Shown here: piece after piece, positions 25,668-33,665 of the stretch | Position numbering within the stretch: the stretch's first letter is position 1 | Layout of the letters: every line of letters starts with the position of its first letter | Assembly (NCBI GenBank): GCA_025936045.1 | Contig: JAICUB010000004.1 | Span: 160,950 to 224,949, forward strand | Direction of reading: 5' to 3' | DNA: 64,000 nt | Source of the DNA: Polyangiaceae bacterium | Lineage (GTDB): Bacteria > Myxococcota_A > Polyangia > Polyangiales > Polyangiaceae | Position numbers and translations under genes: made by a program | Notes under the pieces: model-generated | Told to the model about the DNA's origin: nothing | Databases searched by the model: none | What the model saw: the letters and a program-made list of their open reading frames with translations, nothing else

Positions 25668-27962
25668 GTGAGTCGCCGCTACACTCGGCCCGCGGCCGTG
25701 CTCTCTCGCCCGTTCGTCATGGTTCTCATCGGGGCGCTCTCGCTCGCATGCGGGGCGGAGCCGAAACACGTGCCGCTCGGCCCGCCGGTCCCGGCGCCGG
25801 CACCCGCCGACCTCGCGCCCGAAATGACCGAGCGCGGCTCACGCAACGCGACGTTCGTCAATCACGGCGGGCTCTTCATGCCTGAGCAGATGCCGTCGCA
25901 AGCGGAAGCCTTGAAGCGCCTCGGACTTCAGATCGATCCGGCGCTGCTCTCCGACCCGCTGTCGGATCTGCTCGCCTCGATCGTAAACTTCGGTGGTTGC
26001 TCGGCGTCGTTCGTTTCGGCGGACGGGCTCATTGCGACGAACCATCACTGCGCCGTCGCCGCGCTCCAGTACAACTCCACGCCCGGCGCGAACCTGCTCC
26101 ACGACGGCTTCGTCGCCAAGTCGCGGGCCGATGAGCGCTTCGCGGGCCCGACCCAGCGCGTTTACGTCACGCGCAAGCTCACCGACGTCTCCACGCAAGT
26201 CCAAGCCGCGCTCGCTCCGATCACGGATGATTTGGAGCGCGAGCGCGCGTTCGAAAAATTCGAGAAGACGAGCGTGGCCGCTTGCGAACGGCCGGGGCAC
26301 GGGACGCGTTGCGAGCTCAAGCGCTTCTACGGCGGACTTCGCTATTATTTGATCGAGAAGCTCGAGCTAAGGGACGTGCGGCTCGCGTTCGCCCCGCCCG
26401 CCGGGATCGGCAACTACGGCGGTGAAATCGACAATTGGCGCTGGCCGCGGCATACCGGTGACTTCTCGCTGTTCCGCGCCTACGTGGCGAAAGACGGCGC
26501 CGCCGCCGATCACGCCGACGACAACGTCCCCTACGAGCCGCCGCATCACCTCGAGCTCGCGAACGCACCGCTCGCCGCCGGGGACCTCGTCATCGTGGCG
26601 GGCTATCCGGGGCGCACCTCGAATCTGGCCGTCGCGAAAGAGCTCGAGGACACGATCGCGTGGACGTACCCGCGCCGCATCCAGATGTACGACGCGTATA
26701 CCGCCGCGCTCGAGGCCGTGACGGCGAGCGACGCGGACGCGAAGCTCAAGAGCACCGGTTACATCCGCCGTTTCGGCAACTTCCGCACGAAGCACCGCGG
26801 GGAGCTCGAAGGGTTCGCGCGCTTCGGCGTGCTCGAGAAGAAGCGCGCCGAGCAAGCCGCGCTCGCCGAGTTCATCGCGGCCGACCCCGAACGCAACCGG
26901 CGCTTCGGCGCGGCGATCGCCGACCTGGATGCCGCCTTCGCCGAACGGGATCGGACGCGCGAGGAAGACACCGCGCTCCGCTCCGAGATCCTCATGCCGC
27001 AGCTGGTTTCGGCCGCAACGCTGATTGTGCGCATGGCCGAGGAGCGCCAGAAACCGGACGCCGAGCGCCGCCCGCCGTACCAGGAACGCCACGTACGCGA
27101 CCTGCACGACGAGCTCGCCGGTCTCGACAAACGCTACGACCCGAAGATCGACCAGGCGATCCTGCGCCTCGCACTCGAGCGCATCGCCAAGACACCACCC
27201 GCCGAACGCACCCCCGCGCTCGCCCTCATCGCCGGTAACGATCCGACGCCCGAGCACATTCGCGAAGCGGTCGAGAAGCTCTACGCGGGCACCACGCTCG
27301 CCGATCAGAAGCGGAGGCTCGCGCTCTTCGAGCACGCAACGCCCGCCGAGCTCGCGAGGAGCAAGGACACCCTCCTTCGCATGGCGGTAAAGTTGCGACC
27401 GATCTTGCGTGACACGGAGGATCGCGCCGATCGCTTCACCGGTCGCCTACTCAAGAGCGAGCCGCTCTACGCCGCCGCGGTGCTGGCACAGAAGGGCCCG
27501 GGCGTGGCTCCCGACGCGAACGGCACGCTGCGGCTGAGCTACGGAGTCGTCCGCGGCCCCGAGGGAGGCGGCGACGCCTTCACCTGGCTTTCGGAGGTCG
27601 TGAAAAAAAATAGGAACGAAGAGCCCTTCGCCGCGCCCAAGGAGTTGCTCGAAGCGGCGGCGGCACACCGCTTCGGTCCCTACGCCGCCGCGCCCAGGCG
27701 CGACGTGCCGGTGGATTTTCTCTCGGACCTCGAGATCACGAACGGCAACTCGGGCTCCGCGACGCTCGACGCCCACGGCCGCCTCGTCGGGCTCGCCTTC
27801 GACGGGACTTACGAATCCGTGGCGTCGGATTGGATGTTTCTGCCCGGCACTCGCAGCATCCATGTCGATATCCGCTATTTGCTGTGGGTGATGGACGAGG
27901 TGGAGCACGCCGACTGGCTCGTGCGGGAAATCGGCGCTAAACCTGCGAGCCCGACGCCATAA
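25668..27962 (+). CDS. S46 family serine peptidase (dipeptidyl-peptidase 7/11 type), lipoprotein
   Basis: The start is uncertain: a GTG at 25668 (chosen; 764 residues), a GTG at 25698 or an ATG at 25719. The first two give a basic region before the hydrophobic stretch FVMVLIGALSLAC, which looks like a lipobox. The S46 triad is present: histidines 126/127 in TNHHCAVAALQ, Asp265 in HTGDFSLF, and Ser695 in NGNSGSATL, together with the family motif NYGGEIDNWRWPRH. S46 enzymes remove dipeptides from N-termini of peptides in the periplasm or at the outer membrane and are normally 700-760 residues, which fits. The next gene, a Ser/Thr kinase, begins 4 bp after the stop, so the two are probably co-transcribed. 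Confidence 0.9.
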   Translation: MSRRYTRPAAVLSRPFVMVLIGALSLACGAEPKHVPLGPPVPAPAPADLAPEMTERGSRNATFVNHGGLFMPEQMPSQAEALKRLGLQIDPALLSDPLSDLLASIVNFGGCSASFVSADGLIATNHHCAVAALQYNSTPGANLLHDGFVAKSRADERFAGPTQRVYVTRKLTDVSTQVQAALAPITDDLERERAFEKFEKTSVAACERPGHGTRCELKRFYGGLRYYLIEKLELRDVRLAFAPPAGIGNYGGEIDNWRWPRHTGDFSLFRAYVAKDGAAADHADDNVPYEPPHHLELANAPLAAGDLVIVAGYPGRTSNLAVAKELEDTIAWTYPRRIQMYDAYTAALEAVTASDADAKLKSTGYIRRFGNFRTKHRGELEGFARFGVLEKKRAEQAALAEFIAADPERNRRFGAAIADLDAAFAERDRTREEDTALRSEILMPQLVSAATLIVRMAEERQKPDAERRPPYQERHVRDLHDELAGLDKRYDPKIDQAILRLALERIAKTPPAERTPALALIAGNDPTPEHIREAVEKLYAGTTLADQKRRLALFEHATPAELARSKDTLLRMAVKLRPILRDTEDRADRFTGRLLKSEPLYAAAVLAQKGPGVAPDANGTLRLSYGVVRGPEGGGDAFTWLSEVVKKNRNEEPFAAPKELLEAAAAHRFGPYAAAPRRDVPVDFLSDLEITNGNSGSATLDAHGRLVGLAFDGTYESVASDWMFLPGTRSIHVDIRYLLWVMDEVEHADWLVREIGAKPASPTP

Positions 27963-27966
27963 GCCG

Positions 27967-29406
27967 ATGGAAGCAACGCTCCGATTCGAGCAAGGCTTTC
28001 CGCCGCCCCCCGGCAGCGTGATCGACGACAAGTTCGTCGTGAGCGAGCTCATCGGCAGCGGCGGTACCGGCGTCGTGGTAGCGGCGCGCCATCGCGTGCT
28101 CGGGCGGCTCGTCGCCATCAAGTTCATGCATCCCGAGCTCGCGGCCTCGCCCGAGGTCGTCGCGCGCTTTTTGCGCGAAGCCCGCGCGATGAGCCGGCTC
28201 AAGAGCGAGCACGTCGTGGGCGTCATGGACGTGGGGAAGCTGCCGAGCGGCATCCCGTACTTCGTGATGGAGCACCTCACGGGCACCGACTTACAAGCGG
28301 TGCTGCAGGAGCGCGGACCGCTCGGCGTCGGCCAGGTGCTCGACTTCGTGCTGCAGGCACTCGAGGCGATCGCCGAGGCGCACCGTGCGGGCATCGTTCA
28401 CCGCGACCTCAAGCCCGCGAACCTGCTGCTCACGACGCGCGAGGACGACAGCGACTTCGTGAAGGTGCTCGACTTCGGCAACGCCAAGCTCACGCGGCAA
28501 GACCGCACGGTGAGTGAGTTCGTCACGCGTAACGGAGCGCTGCTGGGCTCGCCGCTCTACATGTCGCCCGAGCAGATTCGTAGCGCCGGCAGCGTGGACG
28601 TGCGGAGCGACATCTGGTCCCTCGGCGTGGTCATGCACGAGCTTTTGACCGGCCACCCGCCGTTTCAGGGACAGTTCCTGGGAGACATCATCGGTTCCAT
28701 CTGCGGGGACGCGTACGCGGCGCCGGCCCGCGAGGACTTGCCCGCCGAGCTCGCCGTGATTCTGATGCGCTGCCTCGAGAAAGAACCCGAGGCTCGCTTT
28801 CAGTCCGCCGAGGAGCTCGCGCGCGCGTTCTGGCCGATCATTCGCACGGTCGCGTCCCAGGTTTCGATCGAACGCATCCTGCGCGTGCCGAGCGGCGCTC
28901 CGACGCCGCACCCCGACGTCTTCATCCAGGAAGATCCGACGCTCCCGCGCTTTCCGAGCACGGTCCCGCTCACGGACACGGTCGGGCACGCCACTTCGGT
29001 CGCGCCGCACGAAGGCGACGCGCGTGACTCGCGAGCACCGGGAACGCGACGGGTCTGGGTCACGGCCGCCGCGCTTTCGGCGCTCGGCGCCGCCGCCTCT
29101 TTTACCTGGCTGCACCTGCGCGCGGAGCCCCTCGGGCGCACCGAGCCGCCGCGAGCCGCCGCGGTCCTCGCGCCCGAACCGAAACAGGCCGGGCCCGCGC
29201 CTATCGCCGCAATTCCGAGCTCCTCGGCGAAAAATCCGCGGGAACACGGGGGCAAAGGTCCCGCGGCCCGGCAGCGCTCGGCTCCCGCTCGACTCACTGC
29301 GTCGTCGCCGGAGCGTGAAGGGAGCACCCACGTGAACGTGAACGCACCCCGCGCAAAGCCCGAATTTCGCACCCTCGACGGCGAAAATCCGTTCGTCGAT
29401 AAATAA
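27967..29406 (+). CDS. Membrane-anchored Ser/Thr protein kinase
   Basis: The protein (479 residues) has a complete Hanks-type kinase domain at about residues 20-290: ATP loop LIGSGGTGVVVAA, lysine in LVAIKFMHPEL, catalytic loop HRDLKPANLLL, DFG, and the activation segment GSPLYMSPEQI. A linker is followed by one transmembrane segment near residues 362-380 (VTAAALSALGAAASFTWL) and a basic Ala/Pro-rich tail of about 95 residues that should lie outside the cytoplasm. No PASTA or other sensor domain is seen. Its close coupling to the S46 peptidase gene may mean joint expression. Substrates are unknown. Confidence 0.9.
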   Translation: MEATLRFEQGFPPPPGSVIDDKFVVSELIGSGGTGVVVAARHRVLGRLVAIKFMHPELAASPEVVARFLREARAMSRLKSEHVVGVMDVGKLPSGIPYFVMEHLTGTDLQAVLQERGPLGVGQVLDFVLQALEAIAEAHRAGIVHRDLKPANLLLTTREDDSDFVKVLDFGNAKLTRQDRTVSEFVTRNGALLGSPLYMSPEQIRSAGSVDVRSDIWSLGVVMHELLTGHPPFQGQFLGDIIGSICGDAYAAPAREDLPAELAVILMRCLEKEPEARFQSAEELARAFWPIIRTVASQVSIERILRVPSGAPTPHPDVFIQEDPTLPRFPSTVPLTDTVGHATSVAPHEGDARDSRAPGTRRVWVTAAALSALGAAASFTWLHLRAEPLGRTEPPRAAAVLAPEPKQAGPAPIAAIPSSSAKNPREHGGKGPAARQRSAPARLTASSPEREGSTHVNVNAPRAKPEFRTLDGENPFVDK

Positions 29407-29516
29407 GTAACGTCCAGGCGTCTTCCCCGCGGTGACTCCTTCGGGTTACGCTGGAAGCGAGTCGCGCGAGCTCGGACGCGCCACGGGGCGCCGCGCGCGG
29501 GCGGAACGGAGATCAG

Positions 29517-29921
29517 ATGTCCCTCAACGTCGAACTCTTGCGAAGTAGCTTTGCGCTCGTGGTCGAGCGCGAGCCCGAGGTCACGAGCCGCTTCTACGAC
29601 GTGCTCTTCCGAAAGTATCCGCAGACGCAGCCGCTCTTCGGGCGCCGCACGCGGGCCGAGCAGGAACGGATGCTCCGCGACATGCTCGTCGCCATCGTCG
29701 ATCATCTGGAAGACGCAACCTGGCTCAAGGGCCAACTCACTGCGCTCGGCCAGAAGCACGTTGGCTACGGCGTCAGCCCCGAGATGTACGGCTGGGTCGG
29801 AGCGAGCCTGCTCGAGACGCTCGCCTCCGTCGCTGGCGACGCATGGACACCCGAGCTCGAGCAGACGTGGTCGGAAGCGTACGGCGCCGTCGCGAGCTTG
29901 ATGCAATCTGCCACAGCCTGA
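29517..29921 (+). CDS. Single-domain globin
   Basis: This 134-residue protein fits the flavohaemoglobin-type globin fold without a reductase domain. FYDVLFRKYP covers the B helix and the CD corner has the expected phenylalanine in PLFGRR. The proximal haem histidine is in LGQKHVGYGVSPEMY, followed by the H-helix region WVGASLLETLA. A ribosome binding site (GGAACGGAG) precedes the start. It should bind haem and a gas such as oxygen or NO. It is the first of two adjacent globin genes, and the stop is followed 14 bp later by the second one. Confidence 0.9.
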   Translation: MSLNVELLRSSFALVVEREPEVTSRFYDVLFRKYPQTQPLFGRRTRAEQERMLRDMLVAIVDHLEDATWLKGQLTALGQKHVGYGVSPEMYGWVGASLLETLASVAGDAWTPELEQTWSEAYGAVASLMQSATA

Positions 29922-29935
29922 ACGGAGGACATGCC

Positions 29936-30505
29936 GTGCTTACTGAATCCGATCGCAAAGCCGTCCGTCAGAGCTTCCGTTTGGTCGTGCCGATCGCGGA
30001 CACGGCGGCCGACCTCTTCTACAAACGCCTCTTCGAGCTCAAGCCCGAGTACCGGCAGCTTTTCTCGGACGACATCGCCGCGCAGAAGCGGAAGCTCCTG
30101 CGCATGCTCGCGTTCATCGTGCGCTCGCTCGAATACAAGGATACCGAGTGGCGCGACGACGTGCCGCCCGAGCAGGATTTGATGCTCGTCGTGCTCGCGC
30201 TCGGCCGTCGCCATTCCGACCTTTACCGCATCCCTTCGGAGTCCTACGCCGCCGTCGGGGACGCGCTGCTCTGGACGCTCGACTACGGCCTCGGTGAGGC
30301 GTTCACCCAGGACGTCCGTGCGGCTTGGACGCGGCTCTACACGCTGCTCGCGCAGACGATGCGGCTCGGCTCGACCGCGATCGATCGCGAAGCCGCGCTG
30401 CAGGGCGCACAGCAGGCCGAGCGCCAGGGCGAGGAAGCGCTCGTCGTTTCGATGGCGGACGCGGGCATCGACGATGCCCGGCTCGGGACCGAGGAGCCGT
30501 CATGA
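29936..30505 (+). CDS. Second globin-domain protein with C-terminal extension
   Basis: The start is a GTG at 29936, set by a strong GGAGG at 29924-29928 seven bases upstream; an ATG at 29931 is in another frame. The 189-residue product has a globin domain at about 1-145. FYKRLFELKPEYRQLF covers the B helix and CD corner, and the proximal histidine lies in LGRRHSDLYRIPSESY. A 40-residue charged helical tail (REAALQGAQQAERQGEEAL) could be a coiled coil or partner-binding segment. It is diverged from the first globin, so this is an old duplication. Its stop overlaps the next start by 4 bp (ATGA), coupling it to the DUF4388-ParA protein. Confidence 0.88.
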   Translation: MLTESDRKAVRQSFRLVVPIADTAADLFYKRLFELKPEYRQLFSDDIAAQKRKLLRMLAFIVRSLEYKDTEWRDDVPPEQDLMLVVLALGRRHSDLYRIPSESYAAVGDALLWTLDYGLGEAFTQDVRAAWTRLYTLLAQTMRLGSTAIDREAALQGAQQAERQGEEALVVSMADAGIDDARLGTEEPS

Positions 30506-31812
30506 AGGTCGGAGTGATGAAGGGGAGCCTGCGCGAGTTCGACTTGGCGGACGTGCTGCAGGTCGTCGGACTCGGCCGGCAGTACACGGGCGTCGAGCTC
30601 TCGCTCGGCGGCGGACGCACCGGCACCATCTTCGTGAAGAGCGGCCAGGTCGTGAGCGCGAGCGCGAACCAACACCAGGGGCGGGAGGCGTTCCGCGACC
30701 TCTTTCGCAAGACGGAAGGCGACTTCTTCGTGTTCCGCGACGAGACGCCGCCGGAATTGCCCGATCCCATCGGCTCGCTGAGCACGCTGCTGATGGACGC
30801 CGTGTCCGAGCGCACCGCGAGCGGCTATCCGCGGCCGATGAGCTACGCGCCGAGTGAGCTTGCGACGCATCCCGGCGTCGCCCCGCCGTCCCCCGCCTCC
30901 GCCCCCACGCCGACTGCGTTGCCGGCGCCGCAACGCCGCTCGCTTCCGCCGCGACAAGCGGCTCCTGCCGCGTTCGGCAGCCGTCCGCCCGCCTTCGCCG
31001 CGGCCGCTGGGGGTGAGTCCAAGGTGCTCGCCTTCGCGAGCCCGAAGGGCGGCTCGGGCAAGAGCACCGTCTCGCTCAACACCGCGTTGAGTCTCGCGCG
31101 GCGTGGCCATTCCGTGATCCTCGTCGACGGTGACGTGAACGGCGACGTGCTCTCGGCCATCGACGCGCGCGGTCGCGCCAAAGCCGGCGCCCTCGACGTC
31201 GTGAGCGGCAGTGCGCGCGTCGACGACGCCCTGCTCGATACCGTGCTGCCGCGTTTCAAGCTGATGCCGGCGGTCGGGCCGCGGCTGCCGGATCTCGACG
31301 CGGTGACGCTCGACCCGAACGGCGGCTGGCTCGCCCTCTTCGCCGAGCTCGCGCCGCGCGCCGACATCGTGATCGTCGACACCCCGGCGGGCATGTTCGG
31401 GATGACACGCTCAATCCTACGTGCCGTGACGCACGTGATCGGCGTGCTTCAGGCCGAGGTGCTCGCCGCGCGCTCCTTCGGTCGTTTCAGCGAAGGGCTC
31501 TCGAGCCTGCCGGATCAGCGTCGACCCGAAATCGTGGGGGTCGTGCTCAACATGTTACAAACGCGACATCAGGCGTCGCTCGGTGTGTTCCAAGACGCGC
31601 TCTCCGATCTGCCGAGCAGCTGGCTCTTCGACACGACGATTCCGCGCCATCCGGCGTTTCTGGACGCAACGCAGCAAGGTGTTCCGCTGCGTCAGCTCGA
31701 CGAGGAGGCGCCCCCGCCGGTCGCGTTCCTATTCGACAACCTGGCTGGCGAAATCGCCGATCGGCTGGGACTACGCCGCACGGCGGCAAAGCCGCAGCGG
31801 CTGTTGCTCTAG
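30502..31812 (+). CDS. DUF4388 (PATAN-type) domain fused to ParA/MinD-like ATPase
   Basis: The protein (436 residues from the ATG at 30502) has an N-terminal DUF4388 domain at about 1-95 (GSLREFDLADVLQVVGLGRQ, GTIFVKSGQVVSA). A Pro/Ala-rich linker follows, and then a ParA/MinD-type ATPase from about 173. The ATPase has the deviant Walker A KGGSGKSTVSLN and the Walker B-like ADIVIVDTPAG. DUF4388 domains are common in myxobacterial and cyanobacterial signalling proteins and mediate protein contacts. ParA-like ATPases position cargo in the cell. No ParB partner is nearby, so chromosome segregation is unlikely; positioning of a signalling complex is an inference. It is coupled to the second globin. 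Confidence 0.88.
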   Translation: MKVGVMKGSLREFDLADVLQVVGLGRQYTGVELSLGGGRTGTIFVKSGQVVSASANQHQGREAFRDLFRKTEGDFFVFRDETPPELPDPIGSLSTLLMDAVSERTASGYPRPMSYAPSELATHPGVAPPSPASAPTPTALPAPQRRSLPPRQAAPAAFGSRPPAFAAAAGGESKVLAFASPKGGSGKSTVSLNTALSLARRGHSVILVDGDVNGDVLSAIDARGRAKAGALDVVSGSARVDDALLDTVLPRFKLMPAVGPRLPDLDAVTLDPNGGWLALFAELAPRADIVIVDTPAGMFGMTRSILRAVTHVIGVLQAEVLAARSFGRFSEGLSSLPDQRRPEIVGVVLNMLQTRHQASLGVFQDALSDLPSSWLFDTTIPRHPAFLDATQQGVPLRQLDEEAPPPVAFLFDNLAGEIADRLGLRRTAAKPQRLLL

Positions 31813-31968
31813 CGGCATCGAATTTTCCGGAGGCGTACGGCGCGCTTGCGGCGTCGCTCCTGGATTGTTGCGGCCCTTCGGCCAAATCGGTGCGAGACTC
31901 CGGCCGACGCCCCGCGCGAACGTGGGTGGCCGGCTACGGGCACCCCACGCACGAGCGAAGGCCCTAAT

Positions 31969-33657
31969 ATGCACGCGTTGGCTGCCCAACAACCGTCTGC
32001 CGACCTGAACTTACGGCTCCTTCGCCATTTAGTCGCCTATTTGCACGACCACTGCGAGGGCTCGGCAATCACCGCCGTCGCGGCGGCCGGTGGCGTCAAG
32101 GTCGAGGATCTCTGGGCGGCCACGCGTTGGGTCTCGCTCAGTCAATTCGAAGCCATCCTGAGCGCCGCGCGCACGCTCGTTTCCGACGACGAGGCGTTCA
32201 AGAATGCCTGCGCCTACAAGGTGGCCGACGTGCCGGGCGCCGTGCGCTTCTGCATGGGCGCCCTGTCCCCGCTACTCGGGTACGAACTCGGCTGCCGGCA
32301 CCTGCGTGTCGTCTCGGGGATGAGCACGTTCAAGCCGGAGCTCCTCGGGCACGGGCGCATCCGCCTCCGTTACGAGACGACGAAGAAAGAAAGCCGCTTG
32401 ATGTGCCTCTCGCGCCAGGGGCAAATCGAGCAGCTGCCGACGCTCTGGGGCATGCCCCCCGCGCACATCACCGAAACTCGCTGCGTCGCGCGCGGCGACG
32501 ACGTGTGCACCTACGACGTGCAGGTTTACGAGCCGCGGCGCTGGCTGCCCGCGGCGCTCAGCTCCGCGGCAGGCCTCGCGACGTACCTGGGCTTTCTGAT
32601 CTTCAGCCACGCGCACGGCAACGTCGCCGTGGGCTTCGTCTTTTCACTCGTCGGCGGGCTGCTCGGTCACCTCTACGAATACCAGCGTACGAGCGCGTCC
32701 AACAGCGAGGCGCACAAGGCGATCAGCACGGCCTACGTCCAGGCCGCCCGCGACGAGGCCGAGGCGCGCCGCGAGCTTTTCGTGCTGATGCAGCGTCAAA
32801 GTAGCTGGGGACAGCTGATGGAGGGCGAGGTCGTCGAGCGCGCTCAGGCGCTGCAGGACGTAGCGGGCGAGCTCGAGCGCTTGCAGGCGCCGCGCGTCGC
32901 GCACCTCAGGGGTCGTTCGCGCGAGCTCGGCGGGCCGCTCGACAGCCTCCAGACGACGCTCAATTCGCTGCGCGCCAAGCTCGGCGTGGGAGACCCGGAC
33001 GTCGTCGCCGGTTTCGAGCGTCTCGACGCCGACGTCGACGCGCTCGCGCGCCGGCTCAAGGAAGTCGGGCGGACGGCGGCTTCCGCGTCGGAGCTCATCG
33101 ACCTGATGCCGCAGACGCTCGACACCTGGCCGCTCGTGCACGAGCTCCGTACTCGCTTGCGCGCCTTGGTTCATCTACCGGACGTGCGCGTGAGCGTGTT
33201 CGCCGCGCGTGAGGCGCCGGAGCGGATCCGCACGGACACGGCGCTCTTCAACCGCATCATCGACAACCTGCTCGTCAACGCCGCCTCGCAAACACAGCGC
33301 GGCAGCATCGTCGTCGAGGTGAGCGGCACGCCCGGCTTTCTGACGATCAAGGTCTCGGACACGGGCGCGGGTCTGTCGGAAGACGACTTGAGCCGTGTTT
33401 TCCGGCCGATGCAGCGCGCCGTCGTCTCCTCGGCGGCGGCCGCGGGCGCCGGCCCTGGACTCTCCGTGGTCGTGCAGCTGCTCGCACGCATCGGCGGGAG
33501 ACTCGAGGTGATGTCGACGCCTGGACGCGGCGCAACCTTCTGGGCGCATATCCCGGTCGACAGCGAAGCCGTGATGGAGCCGACCCCGATCGGCAAGCAA
33601 GCCACCGACGAGTTCATCCGGCGCATCGTCACCGTGAGGCGCTCCTCGCAGGGCTGA
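31969..33657 (+). CDS. Histidine-kinase-like protein with V4R-like sensor domain and missing phospho-histidine
   Basis: The protein (562 residues from the ATG at 31969) has an N-terminal sensor region of about 190 residues ending in TRCVARGDDVCTYDVQVYEP. This resembles the cysteine-bearing end of V4R/haem-NO-associated sensor domains. Two hydrophobic segments follow at about 195-240, then a helical region and a HATPase domain. In the dimerisation helix the phospho-acceptor position reads SRELGGPL where SHELRTPL is usual, so Arg318 replaces the histidine. The ATPase keeps the N box (NRIIDNLLVNAA) and G boxes (SDTGAGLS, GPGLSVV). It may bind ATP but probably cannot autophosphorylate. The next gene, a ThDP enzyme, starts 8 bp after the stop. 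Confidence 0.8.
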   Translation: MHALAAQQPSADLNLRLLRHLVAYLHDHCEGSAITAVAAAGGVKVEDLWAATRWVSLSQFEAILSAARTLVSDDEAFKNACAYKVADVPGAVRFCMGALSPLLGYELGCRHLRVVSGMSTFKPELLGHGRIRLRYETTKKESRLMCLSRQGQIEQLPTLWGMPPAHITETRCVARGDDVCTYDVQVYEPRRWLPAALSSAAGLATYLGFLIFSHAHGNVAVGFVFSLVGGLLGHLYEYQRTSASNSEAHKAISTAYVQAARDEAEARRELFVLMQRQSSWGQLMEGEVVERAQALQDVAGELERLQAPRVAHLRGRSRELGGPLDSLQTTLNSLRAKLGVGDPDVVAGFERLDADVDALARRLKEVGRTAASASELIDLMPQTLDTWPLVHELRTRLRALVHLPDVRVSVFAAREAPERIRTDTALFNRIIDNLLVNAASQTQRGSIVVEVSGTPGFLTIKVSDTGAGLSEDDLSRVFRPMQRAVVSSAAAAGAGPGLSVVVQLLARIGGRLEVMSTPGRGATFWAHIPVDSEAVMEPTPIGKQATDEFIRRIVTVRRSSQG

Positions 33658-33665
33658 GCGGCTCA

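Noticed and set aside
30502..31812. ParA-like ATPase as a chromosome-partition gene
   Set aside because: There is no parB or parS-like site nearby and the N-terminal DUF4388 domain points to signalling.
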